A DNA stretch of 64,000 nucleotides. Source: Lysobacter sp. S4-A87. Lineage in GTDB: Bacteria > Pseudomonadota > Gammaproteobacteria > Xanthomonadales > Xanthomonadaceae. Made by a program: the position numbers and the translations under genes. Under the pieces are notes generated by a model, which was not told the origin of the DNA, made no database searches, and saw only the letters and a program-made list of their open reading frames with translations. This document shows, in pieces, positions 56,144 to 64,000 of this stretch (positions within the stretch are counted from its first letter, which is position 1; each line of letters opens with the position of its first letter). Where the stretch lies: NCBI RefSeq assembly GCF_022637455.1, contig NZ_CP093341.1, positions 3,162,001 through 3,226,000 on the forward strand, given 5' to 3'.

Positions 56144-56829
56144 GCCGGGTCCGCAGAAGCGGCGCACGCACCGGTCGCCCCGGCGGCTTCACCCTGATCG
56201 AAGTGCTGCTGGCGACGGTGCTGCTGGTGGCCGGCCTTGCGCTGGCGTTCACCACCCTCGGCGCAGCCAACCGCACGGCCATCCGCGGCGAGGCGATGGC
56301 CGATCGCAGCGAGCACATGCGCGCCGTCGCCGGCTTCCTGCGCAGTCGCCTCACCGCGACCCGGCCGGTGGCGTTCGGATTCGATGAAGGCAAGGGCACG
56401 CCGATCCGTTTCGTCGGTGAGCCCGATCGCCTACGCTTCGTCGCCGACCTGCCCGATTACCTTGGCCGCGGCGGCCCGTACCTGCACGACCTGACGGTCG
56501 AAGGCGATGGCGGAGGTGAAGGCGGCGATGCGCGCATCTCGCTGACGCTGAGCATGGTGCTGGCGGGCCAGACCATCGAAGAGAGCCCGCCGCGCCCGCC
56601 GGAACTGCTGGTGGAAGGCCTTCGCGAAGCGCGATTCCGCTACCGGGCGCTGGACGCGGAAGGACGGCTTGGCGACTGGCAGGACAAATGGGAGATCAGC
56701 GAGCGGCTGCCGTTGCTGGTCGAGGTGACCCTGGTCGATCGCGACGGCCAGGCGTGGCCGCCGCTGGTCGTGTCGTTGCCGCTGGCGGTGCAGCTCGATG
56801 GCGCCGGACTGCCGGTGCAGCAGCTATGA
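56140..56829 (+). CDS. xpsJ: Minor pseudopilin XpsJ/GspJ
   Basis: A 229-residue minor pseudopilin. The cleavage site is RPGG before [16 protein letters not shown], with Phe1 and Glu5. The long periplasmic part, with a Gly-rich loop ([11 protein letters not shown]) near residue 125, agrees with GspJ's position as a larger tip component. ATGA overlaps both sides. Confidence 0.9.
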   Translation: MSRVRRSGARTGRPGGFTLIEVLLATVLLVAGLALAFTTLGAANRTAIRGEAMADRSEHMRAVAGFLRSRLTATRPVAFGFDEGKGTPIRFVGEPDRLRFVADLPDYLGRGGPYLHDLTVEGDGGGEGGDARISLTLSMVLAGQTIEESPPRPPELLVEGLREARFRYRALDAEGRLGDWQDKWEISERLPLLVEVTLVDRDGQAWPPLVVSLPLAVQLDGAGLPVQQL

Positions 56830-57734
56830 GTGCGCAGCGCTCGCGCATGCACGGCACCGCACTGATCCTGGTGCTGTGGCTGATCGTGCTGCTGACTTCG
56901 GTGATCGGGGCGTTCGCGCTGATGGCGCGTATCGAGAGCCTGCAGGGGCGCGTGCTGGTGCGCGGACTGGTCGCCTCCGGCGCGGCCCGTGCCGGCGTGG
57001 AGTACGCACTGACCCGGGTCGGCCTGAGCGATCCGCGGTTGAAGTGGCGGCCGGACGGAACCGCCTATCGCTGGCGCTATGGCGACGCCGACGTCGAAGT
57101 GAAGATGACCGACGAAAGCGGCAAGGTCGACCTCAACCAGGCCGACGCGCAATTGCTGGCGGCGCTGATCCAGGGCGCCGGGCGCGGGGAGGGCGGTGCC
57201 CGCATGGACGCCACACAGGCAGCGCGGCTGGCCGGCGCGATCATCGACTGGCGCGACAGCGACCCGCTGACGCAGCCGGCCGGTGGTGGCGAGGACGCCG
57301 ACTACGCCTCCGCAGGATTGCCCTATGGCGCCAAGGACGGCGAGTTCGAGAGCGTCGCCGAGCTGGAGCAGGTGATCGGGTTCACGCCGCAGCTGTACGC
57401 GCGGCTGGAGCCAAACCTCACCGTCTACAGCGGCCGCGCCCGGCCCGACCCGGCCTACGCAGCGGGGCCGGTGCTCGATGCGTTGGGGCTCAATGGCGCC
57501 GATCTCGTCGCCCAGCGGGGCCGTAACGACGCCAACGGCCTACCCCAGGGCGAGCCGCCGGATATCGTCGGCGTGGCCGGAGGCGGCAGCGGCACCTATA
57601 GTATCGACAGCCGTGCACGACTCACCGATGGTCGCGAGTCGTTGTTGCGGGTCGTTGTCCGTGTCGGGGGCGGGGCTTTGCCCGGCATGGCCTACACTCC
57701 GCTGCGCTGGGAGGAGGGAGCTTCACCACGATGA
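56826..57734 (+). CDS. xpsK: Minor pseudopilin XpsK/GspK
   Basis: A 302-residue pseudopilin, the largest of the set. Leader ends MHG before [16 protein letters not shown]. The Glu5 present in G, H, I and J is replaced by a hydrophobic residue, as is usual for Gsp[12 protein letters not shown] and [15 protein letters not shown] belong to the GspK helical insertion. It sits at the pseudopilus tip. Overlaps xpsJ and xpsL as ATGA. Confidence 0.93.
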   Translation: MSAQRSRMHGTALILVLWLIVLLTSVIGAFALMARIESLQGRVLVRGLVASGAARAGVEYALTRVGLSDPRLKWRPDGTAYRWRYGDADVEVKMTDESGKVDLNQADAQLLAALIQGAGRGEGGARMDATQAARLAGAIIDWRDSDPLTQPAGGGEDADYASAGLPYGAKDGEFESVAELEQVIGFTPQLYARLEPNLTVYSGRARPDPAYAAGPVLDALGLNGADLVAQRGRNDANGLPQGEPPDIVGVAGGGSGTYSIDSRARLTDGRESLLRVVVRVGGGALPGMAYTPLRWEEGASPR

Positions 57735-58924
57735 ATGCAAGCAGCCAGACACGGCAGGGAGCCGACTGGGCGCAGGACCGGCTGCGGCGCATAGGCGCCC
57801 GCCTGGCCCCTGGCGCGGGCGGCTTTCTGGGCTGGTGGGGCCACAATCTCGCCGCCTGGCTGCCGCAGCGCGTGCGCCGGGTGCTCGGTTTCGACCGTGG
57901 CCGGCTGCTGCTGCAGCTGCACGACCAGAGCCTGCAACTGCGCCTGCAACAGGGCGGCCAGTTGCACGACCTGGGCTCGGTACCGTCGCTGGCGCTCGAG
58001 CCGGGCGTCGGATCGGCCACCGACCCGCTGGCACCGCTGCTGCCGCCGCGACTGGCCGACCTGCCGCGCTGGCTGCTGCTGCCGGCCGCGGCCGGCCTTC
58101 GTCGCCGCCTCGCGCTACCGGCCGCCGCTGCCGATCGTCTGCGCGACGTGGTCGGCTTCGAGATCGACCGGCAAACGCCGTTCTCCGCCGACGCCGTCGC
58201 CTTTGACGCCCGCGTACTCGGCCGCCGCGACAGCGACGGCATGCTCGATACCGAACTGGTGGTCGTGCCGCGCCAGGGACTGGATCCGCAGTTGTCGTCG
58301 CTTGGACCGCTGGCGCAGACGCTGGCCGGCATCGATGTCGCCGGCAGCGCTGGCGTGCCGCTCGGGGTCAACCTGTTGCCGCCGGCGCAGCGTCGCCAGC
58401 ACGGCGATCCGTTCCGCTTCTGGAACCTGGCATTGATCGCCATCGCGCTGCTGGCCGTCGCCGCGACGATGTGGCAACTGCTGGGCAACCGCCGCGCCGC
58501 CGCCGACGAACTCGAACAGACCATCGCCCGCCACGCCGCCGCCGCGCGCGCCGCCGCCACGCAGCGGCAGACACTGATCGACCTCACCGAAGGCCAGGCC
58601 TTCCTCGACCGCACGCGGGCGCAGCGCCCGACTACGCTGGAAGTGATCGACGAGCTGACCCGGCGCCTGCCCGACAGCACCTACCTGGAAAAGCTCGCGA
58701 TCGAGGACACCACGCTGACCATGATCGGCCTCAGCCGCGAGGCGCCGTCGCTGATCCAGCGACTGCAGGGCTCGCCGCTGTGGCGCGCGCCTGCCCTGAC
58801 CGGCGCGCTGATGCCCGACCCGAGCAGCGGCCGCGACCGTTTCACGCTGACGGCCGAACTGGGCCCGGCGGCGGCACCCCGTCCTGCTGCGGCACCGCGA
58901 CCGGGAGCCGACGATGGCCAGTAA
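57731..58924 (+). CDS. xpsL: Type II secretion XpsL/GspL
   Basis: A 397-residue bitopic protein. The N-terminal 230 or so residues are the cytosolic actin-like region that recruits XpsE ([19 protein letters not shown]), followed by one span [17 protein letters not shown] and a periplasmic part with coiled coil and a PilN-like fold that pairs with XpsM. The sequence is divergent but position and layout are those of GspL. The last 11 bases overlap xpsM. Confidence 0.87.
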   Translation: MNASSQTRQGADWAQDRLRRIGARLAPGAGGFLGWWGHNLAAWLPQRVRRVLGFDRGRLLLQLHDQSLQLRLQQGGQLHDLGSVPSLALEPGVGSATDPLAPLLPPRLADLPRWLLLPAAAGLRRRLALPAAAADRLRDVVGFEIDRQTPFSADAVAFDARVLGRRDSDGMLDTELVVVPRQGLDPQLSSLGPLAQTLAGIDVAGSAGVPLGVNLLPPAQRRQHGDPFRFWNLALIAIALLAVAATMWQLLGNRRAAADELEQTIARHAAAARAAATQRQTLIDLTEGQAFLDRTRAQRPTTLEVIDELTRRLPDSTYLEKLAIEDTTLTMIGLSREAPSLIQRLQGSPLWRAPALTGALMPDPSSGRDRFTLTAELGPAAAPRPAAAPRPGADDGQ

Positions 58925-59594
58925 TCCGGCGTCCAATCCTGTGACCGGTGCGGCGACTGCCGCAGCACCCGCCAGCCGCCGGATCGATCGCGATCGCTGG
59001 CTGGCGCTGGGCCTGTTCCTGGCGGCATTGGCGCTGGCCTATCTGGTGCTGATCCATCCCTGGTGGACCGCGCCGATGATCGAGGCCGGCGAGCGCCTGC
59101 AGACCCTGCAGGAGCGCGAGCTGCGCCAGCGCATGCAGTTGCAGCAGGCGCCCCTGGTGGCCCAGCGCCTGCAGCAGCTGCGCACGCAGCAGTCGCGCCA
59201 GCCGGGTTTCCTGCCCGAAAGCAGCGCCGAGCTGGCGACCGCCGGGCTGGTACAGCGGCTCGAAGCCGTCGTTGCCCAGGCCAGTCCCGGCAACAGCAGC
59301 TGCGCCATCAGCAACCGCTCGCCGCTGTCCGAGCCCAGGCGCGAACGCTATGCGCGGGTAGTGGTGCAAGTGCGCATGCGCTGCGGCAGCCCGGAGCTGG
59401 CCGCGGTCCTGCATGCGCTTGAAAGCGGCGCGCCGCGTCTGTTCGTCGGCAATCTCAACATCCTCTCGTCGCGCGGCTACTTCCTTCCCGGCAACACGCA
59501 GCCCGGTGGCGACGGCGGGCTCGATGTCAGCTTCGATCTGTCCGGTTACCTGCGCCCCGGTGCGGCGGCAACGGAGGTGACGCGTGCGCCTTGA
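58914..59594 (+). CDS. xpsM: Type II secretion XpsM/GspM
   Basis: A 226-residue protein with one N-terminal span (WLALGLFLAALALAYLVLI), a coiled coil rich in Gln/Leu/Arg (residues about 55-90) and a small periplasmic ferredoxin-like domain. It stabilises XpsL. Overlaps xpsL and xpsN by 11 bases each, so all three are coupled. Confidence 0.87.
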   Translation: MASNPASNPVTGAATAAAPASRRIDRDRWLALGLFLAALALAYLVLIHPWWTAPMIEAGERLQTLQERELRQRMQLQQAPLVAQRLQQLRTQQSRQPGFLPESSAELATAGLVQRLEAVVAQASPGNSSCAISNRSPLSEPRRERYARVVVQVRMRCGSPELAAVLHALESGAPRLFVGNLNILSSRGYFLPGNTQPGGDGGLDVSFDLSGYLRPGAAATEVTRAP

Positions 59595-60405
59595 CGACGC
59601 CGGCCCACGCACCTGGTTGCTCGCCACCGTTGCCGGCTGGGCGCTGCTGGCCTGGCTGCTTGCCGTCGCCGGCATGGGCCGGCACGCCCCGGCACTCGAA
59701 GCCGATCCGAGCCAGCTGCGGCCGTTGCCTTCCACCCGTGCGCAGGCGGCCGAACGCCTGGGCCCGCTTGCGCAGTACGCGCCGATCGGCGCGCGCCCGC
59801 TGTTCTCGCAGGACCGACAGCCCAAACCGTTCTTCCTGCAGGGGCAGGGCGAAGGCGACAGCAAGAGCAACGCATTCGACTACCTGCTGACGAGCGTGCT
59901 GATCACGCCCACGCTGCACATGGCGATCCTGCAGCCGGCCGATGGCAGCGAGTCGGTACGGGTCAAGCTTGGCGAAGTGCCCGAGTCGCACCCGTCCTGG
60001 CGCCTGACCGCGCTGGACGCGCGCAGTGCCGTGTTCGAAGGGCCCGAAGGGCGTCGCGAGATGACCCTGCGCGTGTTCGACGGCCAAGGCGGACAACCAC
60101 CCACGCCGCTCAACACGGTGCCTGGTGGGGGCTTGCCGGCCGGTATCTCGGTCCAGGCGGCACCGCAGGCGACTTCTCCGAAGGCCGCCGCAAACCCGGC
60201 GCGCGCGCCGACCGCGCCGGGCCGGGCAGTGAGCGCTGCGCCCAACACTGCCGCCGCCGCGGCGAACGCGCGACCAACCGAAGAAAACGACGATGCGCCG
60301 GCGACTCCCGAGGCGCAGATGGAAGCGATCCGCAAGCGGATCGAAGCGCGACGTGCGCAGATGCGGCAGCAGCAGGCCGCGCAACCCCCGGCCCAGACGC
60401 CCTAG
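59584..60405 (+). CDS. xpsN: Type II secretion XpsN (GspC/GspN-type)
   Basis: A 273-residue protein with one N-terminal span (WLLATVAGWALLAWLLAVAG) and a periplasmic region (LFSQDRQPKPFFLQGQGEG) like the HR domain of GspC, which meets the secretin N0 domain. The C-terminal 100 residues are Ala/Pro-rich and end with a short charged helix (MEAIRKRIEARRAQMRQQQ). XpsN takes the place of GspC in Xanthomonas systems. GTG start at 59584 overlaps xpsM. It would couple platform to XpsD. Confidence 0.82.
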   Translation: MRLDDAGPRTWLLATVAGWALLAWLLAVAGMGRHAPALEADPSQLRPLPSTRAQAAERLGPLAQYAPIGARPLFSQDRQPKPFFLQGQGEGDSKSNAFDYLLTSVLITPTLHMAILQPADGSESVRVKLGEVPESHPSWRLTALDARSAVFEGPEGRREMTLRVFDGQGGQPPTPLNTVPGGGLPAGISVQAAPQATSPKAAANPARAPTAPGRAVSAAPNTAAAAANARPTEENDDAPATPEAQMEAIRKRIEARRAQMRQQQAAQPPAQTP

Positions 60406-60414
60406 AGTGAACGC

Positions 60415-62673
60415 ATGAAGCCCAGCGCCAGGAAGCTCGCCGCTCGCCAATACGCCACCCAGGCGATCGTAACCACCACCATTGCCGGCCTGTTGGCCGC
60501 CTGCGCGAGTGCGCCGGTGCCAACCGTGCGGCGCGATGGCCGACCGGCACCGGTGCAGCAAAGCGGCAGTCCGGGCGCGCCCGCGACCGGCACCACGTCG
60601 CAGCCATTGCCGGAATCGACCACCGGCGGCGACGCCCGGCCGCAAATCCGCCGTGGCACGGGCCAGGTCATCAACAAGAGCGCCGGATCGGCGCCACCGC
60701 CGAACGTCGGCGCCACCAGCGGTTCGGCCACCTTCAACTTCGAGGGCGAATCGCTGCACGCCGTGGTCAAGGCGATCCTGGGCGACATGCTCGGCCAGAA
60801 CTATGTCATCGCCCCGGGCGTGCAAGGCACCGTGACCCTGGCCACGCCCAAGCCGGTCAGCCCGGCCGAGGCACTGAACCTGCTGGAGATGGTGCTGGGC
60901 TGGAACAACGCGCGACTGGTCTACAGCGGTGGCCGCTACAACGTGGTGGCCTCCGACCAGGCCTTGGCCGGCAACGTCGCCGCGCGCACGGGCGGCGCCA
61001 GCAACGCCCGCGGCTTCGAGGTGCGCACGGTGCCGCTGAAATTCGTCTCGGCCACCGAGATGGAAAAGATCCTCAAGCCCTACGCGCGCCCGAACGCGAT
61101 CGTCAACGTCGACAACTCGCGCAACATCATCACGGTGGGCGGCAGCCGCGCCGAGCTCGAGAACTACCTGCGCACGATCGATGTGTTCGACGTCGACTGG
61201 CTGGCCGGCATGTCGGTGGGCGTGTTCCCGCTGCAGTCTGGCAAGGCGAGCAAGGTCGTGGCCGACCTGGAGAAGGTGTTCGGCGAGCAGAGCAAGTCAC
61301 CGGTGGCGGGCATGTTCCGCTTCATGCCGCTGGAAGGCGCCAACGCCGTGCTGGTGATCACCTCGCAGGCCAATTACCTCGACGACATCCAGCAGTGGCT
61401 CGACCGGATCGACAACGCCGGCGGCAGCATGCAGCTGTTTTCGTACGAGCTGAAATACATCAAGGCCAAGGACCTGGCGGACCGGCTCGCCGATGTGTTC
61501 GGCAGTGGTCGCGGCGGCAGTGGCGGCAATGGCAACGGTGGACCGTCGCTGATGCCGGGCCTGGATTCGGTTGAACTCAAGGACAGCGAGTACGGCAGCA
61601 CGGCCACGCTGGGCGGTGACAACGGCGGCGACAACGGTGGCGGCAGCGGTGGCGGACTCGGTGACGGCTCGCTGTCGCTCAACGCTCGCCAGAGCGGCAA
61701 CGGCGCGCTGACCCTGGAGGTCGATGGTGACCGCGTCGGCGTGTCGGCGGTGGAAGAAACCAATTCGCTGATCGTGCGCAGCAGCCCGTCGGCGTGGAAG
61801 TCGATCCGCGACGTGATCGAGCGGCTCGATGTGATGCCGATGCAGGTGCATATCGAGGCGCAGGTGGTGGAAGTGCAGCTGCAGGGCGAGTTGCGCTACG
61901 GCGTGAGCTGGTTCCTCGAAAAGGCGGCCACCGACAACGGCTTCCCGGACGTGACCGCACCCGGCACCGGCATTCCGCAAAAGTGGAGCACGCTGGGCGC
62001 GAGCATCGGTGGCGTCGGCGGCAACGGGCTGGTCTGGTCGCTGTTCAAGAATGATGCCGCGGCGGTGATCAGCGCGCTCGACAGCATCACCGACCTGCAG
62101 CTGCTGCAGACGCCGTCGGTGATGGTGCGCAACAACGCCGAGGCCACGCTCAACGTCGGCAGTCGCATTCCGATCTCGTCGGTGACGGTCAATCCGGGCG
62201 TGGGCTCCGACCAGACCTACAGCCAGGTGCAGTACCTCGATACCGGCACCATCCTCAAGGTGCGCCCGCGCGTTGCCAAGGACGGCGTCGTCTTCCTCGA
62301 CATCGTCCAGGAAGTCAGCACGCCGGGCAGTCCCGATACCGCCGATCCGAACGGCAACGTCCGCATCGACACGCGCAAGCTCAAGACCGAAGCCGCGGTG
62401 CAGAGTGGCGACACGGTGATGCTGGCCGGCCTGATCAACGACGGCGTCACGCGCGGCGCCTCCGGCCTGCCGGGTCTGAGCAGGATCCCGGTGATCGGCG
62501 CGCTCTTCGGCACGCAGAGTTCGCGGACGACGCGCAACGAAGTGATCATCCTGCTGACGCCGACCATCGTGCAGAACCCGCAGGAAGCACGCGACCTCAC
62601 CGATGAGTACGGTCGCCGCTTCCGCGCGATGGAGCCGCTGCAGAGCAAACCGCGCCGGCCGGGACAGCAGTGA
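60415..62673 (+). CDS. xpsD: Type II secretion secretin XpsD/GspD
   Basis: A 752-residue outer-membrane secretin. The signal peptide ends in LLAAC (Cys30), so it is a lipoprotein, as known for XpsD of Xanthomonas. N0-N3 domains run to about residue 460 (FNFEGESLHAVVKAILGDML is N0; VNVDNSRNIITVGGSRAEL is in N1/N2). A Gly/Asn/Asp-rich insertion occupies roughly residues 362-417. The secretin domain carries QTPSVMVRNNAEATLNVGS and GTILKVRPRVAKDGVV. Exports folded enzymes. Last xps gene; overlaps the next gene by GTGA. Confidence 0.96.
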   Translation: MKPSARKLAARQYATQAIVTTTIAGLLAACASAPVPTVRRDGRPAPVQQSGSPGAPATGTTSQPLPESTTGGDARPQIRRGTGQVINKSAGSAPPPNVGATSGSATFNFEGESLHAVVKAILGDMLGQNYVIAPGVQGTVTLATPKPVSPAEALNLLEMVLGWNNARLVYSGGRYNVVASDQALAGNVAARTGGASNARGFEVRTVPLKFVSATEMEKILKPYARPNAIVNVDNSRNIITVGGSRAELENYLRTIDVFDVDWLAGMSVGVFPLQSGKASKVVADLEKVFGEQSKSPVAGMFRFMPLEGANAVLVITSQANYLDDIQQWLDRIDNAGGSMQLFSYELKYIKAKDLADRLADVFGSGRGGSGGNGNGGPSLMPGLDSVELKDSEYGSTATLGGDNGGDNGGGSGGGLGDGSLSLNARQSGNGALTLEVDGDRVGVSAVEETNSLIVRSSPSAWKSIRDVIERLDVMPMQVHIEAQVVEVQLQGELRYGVSWFLEKAATDNGFPDVTAPGTGIPQKWSTLGASIGGVGGNGLVWSLFKNDAAAVISALDSITDLQLLQTPSVMVRNNAEATLNVGSRIPISSVTVNPGVGSDQTYSQVQYLDTGTILKVRPRVAKDGVVFLDIVQEVSTPGSPDTADPNGNVRIDTRKLKTEAAVQSGDTVMLAGLINDGVTRGASGLPGLSRIPVIGALFGTQSSRTTRNEVIILLTPTIVQNPQEARDLTDEYGRRFRAMEPLQSKPRRPGQQ

Positions 62674-63515
62674 CGCCAGCGTCTGGCGCACCCCCCATCG
62701 TCGTGGTGCCGGTCGGCAGCGACGACGAAGCGCTTGATGGCTGTCTGGCCGCGCTCGATCTCGCCACCGCGCCCGGTACCCGGGTGTGGCTGGCCGACGA
62801 TGCCCAGGCCGGCCCGCGTGCCTACGCCATCATCGAACGCTGGATCGCCCGGACCACGCTGAAGGCCGACTACACCCGGCGTCAGCGCAGCGTCGGCGAA
62901 GTCGCGCATCTCGACGAAGTGCTGGCGGCCTGCGGCGACGCCGACGTCGCCGTGCTCTCGGCCGACGCCGTTCCCGCGCCCGGCTGGCTCGCGCGCCTGT
63001 CCGCCGGCCTCGCCAGTGACGGCGCCATTGCCACCGCAACTCCGTGGAGCAACGCCGGCGAAGCCGCGTCGTGGCCGCGCATCGGCGAGATCGACGCGCT
63101 GCCGCACGACCTGGAGCGCCTGTCCCGTGCCGCGGCCGGAATGCCGGCGCTGCATCCGGAACTGCCGGCCGCGGTGACCCACGCGGTGCTGCTGCGCGGC
63201 AGCGCCCGCCGTCGCGCCGGTGGCCTCGATGCCAGCAGCTACGGCTCCTGGTACGCAGCGCTGATCGACCTGTCGCTGCGCCTGGCCGGACTGGGCTGGC
63301 GCAACGTCCTGTGCGACACCGCTTTCGTCGGCCGTCGCGGCGAAGGCATTCCGTTCGACGGCGACATGGACGCGCTGGCGGCGCGATGGCCCGACTGGCA
63401 TCCGCGGCTGGCAAACTTCCTCATGCAGGACCCGCTTCGGGCGTCGCGCACGCAACTGGCCGTACTGCTCGACAGCATTGGACCCCCGGAACCGCAACGT
63501 GATCTCTTCGTCTGA
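62670..63515 (+). CDS. Glycosyltransferase-like protein coupled to xpsD
   Basis: A 281-residue protein with a GT2-like N-terminus (PPIVVVPVGSDDEALDGCL, then AALDLATAPGTRVWLADDA). Where a metal-binding D-x-D is expected there is VLSADAVPAPGWLARL, so catalysis is doubtful. No membrane segments. GTG at 62670 overlaps the xpsD stop, and its end overlaps the next glycosyltransferase gene by 17 bases, so both are expressed with the secretion operon. The acceptor is unknown. Confidence 0.7.
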   Translation: MTPASGAPPIVVVPVGSDDEALDGCLAALDLATAPGTRVWLADDAQAGPRAYAIIERWIARTTLKADYTRRQRSVGEVAHLDEVLAACGDADVAVLSADAVPAPGWLARLSAGLASDGAIATATPWSNAGEAASWPRIGEIDALPHDLERLSRAAAGMPALHPELPAAVTHAVLLRGSARRRAGGLDASSYGSWYAALIDLSLRLAGLGWRNVLCDTAFVGRRGEGIPFDGDMDALAARWPDWHPRLANFLMQDPLRASRTQLAVLLDSIGPPEPQRDLFV

Positions 63516-64000
63516 CACCCCTGTCGCCGCCACCGGCCAGGACGGCATCGCCGTCGTGGTGGTGACTTACCGCAGCGCCGAAACCATCGATGACTGCCTG
63601 CAGCGCCTGCGCGCGGCAGACGGCGTGGACGCCATCCGCGTGGTCGACAACCAGTCCGACGACGACACGCTGGAGATCGTGCAGCGCCATGCCATGGCCG
63701 ATGCGCGCGTGCGCTTCATCGCAAACCCGGACAACCCCGGCTTCGCCGTCGCCTGCAACCAGGGCGCGCGCGATGCCGATGGCGATGCTGCCTGGCTGGC
63801 CTTCGTCAATCCCGACTGCCTGGTCGAGCGCGACACGCTGGTGCAACTGCGCGCACTGGCGGCCGGGCGCGGCGACATCCTGCTCGGCGCCGACCTGGTC
63901 GACGACCACGGCCTGCGCGACGGTGCCGCACGCCGCCGCGATCCCGACTTCTCGGCCATGCTGGCTGGTGCGCTGGGCGGCACGCCAGCGGCGAAACTCG
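63499..64000 (+). CDS. GT2 glycosyltransferase, 5' part (runs off window)
   Basis: The first 167 residues of a GT2 enzyme, open at the window's right edge. IAVVVVTYRSAETIDDCL starts the nucleotide-sugar domain, RVVDNQSDDDTLEIV is the second strand, and NPDNPGFAVACNQGARDADG and VNPDCLVERDTLVQL are the following blocks, as in WbbL-type rhamnosyltransferases. The acidic pair is replaced by NPD in the usual position, as in many WbbL relatives. GTG at 63499. With the previous gene it forms a glycosyltransferase pair joined to the xps operon. Confidence 0.85.
   Translation, partial: MISSSDTPVAATGQDGIAVVVVTYRSAETIDDCLQRLRAADGVDAIRVVDNQSDDDTLEIVQRHAMADARVRFIANPDNPGFAVACNQGARDADGDAAWLAFVNPDCLVERDTLVQLRALAAGRGDILLGADLVDDHGLRDGAARRRDPDFSAMLAGALGGTPAAKL

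Noticed and set aside
1-64000. tRNA or rRNA genes
   Set aside because: I found no cloverleaf or rRNA-like sequence in the gaps; every gap over 100 bases was read by eye, but a covariance search would be more certain.

Overview
The window is dense, very GC-rich DNA from a Gammaproteobacterium, most likely a Xanthomonadaceae member of the Lysobacter/Luteimonas/Xanthomonas group. Three things point there. The surface-polysaccharide genes sit between a cystathionine gamma-synthase/lyase gene (metB) and etfA, the position known for Xanthomonas LPS loci. The type II secretion operon has the Xanthomonas order E-F-G-H-I-J-K-L-M-N-D. The housekeeping blocks are also typical (pepA-holC-valS, lptFG, xerD, dsbC, purL). 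I saw no rRNA, tRNA, CRISPR array, intact insertion sequence, prophage or plasmid functions.

Layout. 1-1259: tail of a 2-oxoglutarate/Fe(II) oxygenase gene and a convergent sulfotransferase-like gene. 1312-2493: metB. 2519-11739: a tightly overlapping operon with an ABC O-antigen exporter (wzm, wzt), a 1134-residue methyltransferase/coiled-coil/two-glycosyltransferase protein, the four enzymes of GDP-D-glycero-alpha-D-manno-heptose synthesis (hddA, gmhA, hddC, gmhB) and a methyltransferase. 11995-15490: a methyltransferase with a Cys-pair motif and a large membrane protein resembling GT-C glycosyltransferases. 15540-18347 (minus strand): a four-gene operon with a GtrA-like flippase, a methyltransferase, a GtrB-like transferase and an NAD-dependent epimerase-like protein. 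18531-26845: etfAB, manC/xanB, an ATP-grasp gene, a CoA-transferase pair, a second Cys-pair methyltransferase and ETF-ubiquinone oxidoreductase. 26936-33024: alkB, an Mla/MCE-type lipid-transport operon, a ThrE-like exporter and an H-NS-like protein. 33275-47235: proS, a DUF4124 protein, pssA, a probable holD, rimI, valS, holC, pepA, lptFG, an RDD protein, xerD and a dsbC-like gene. 47393-64000: purL, the xps type II secretion operon, and two glycosyltransferase genes coupled to its end, the last cut by the window edge.

How the genes may work together. The 2.5-18.3 kb block reads as a self-contained system for an ABC-exported O-antigen. The hdd/gmh enzymes would make GDP-heptose and ManC GDP-mannose. 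The multidomain protein would build and perhaps methyl-cap the chain, Wzt's extra C-terminal domain would recognise it, and Wzm/Wzt would export it. The GtrA/GtrB/GT-C set with its methyltransferase and epimerase would decorate it in the periplasm. This is inference from gene content; the sugar structure cannot be read from sequence. EtfAB and ETF-QO form one electron-transfer chain to ubiquinone. HolC and the probable HolD are the two accessory subunits of the DNA polymerase III clamp loader, encoded on either side of valS.

Small repeats sit in the intergenic gaps: REP/REPIN-like palindromes, short tandem repeats and a GIY-YIG endonuclease remnant inside the xps operon. Several genes have a possible -10 box only 6-7 nt before the start codon, which would fit leaderless transcripts.
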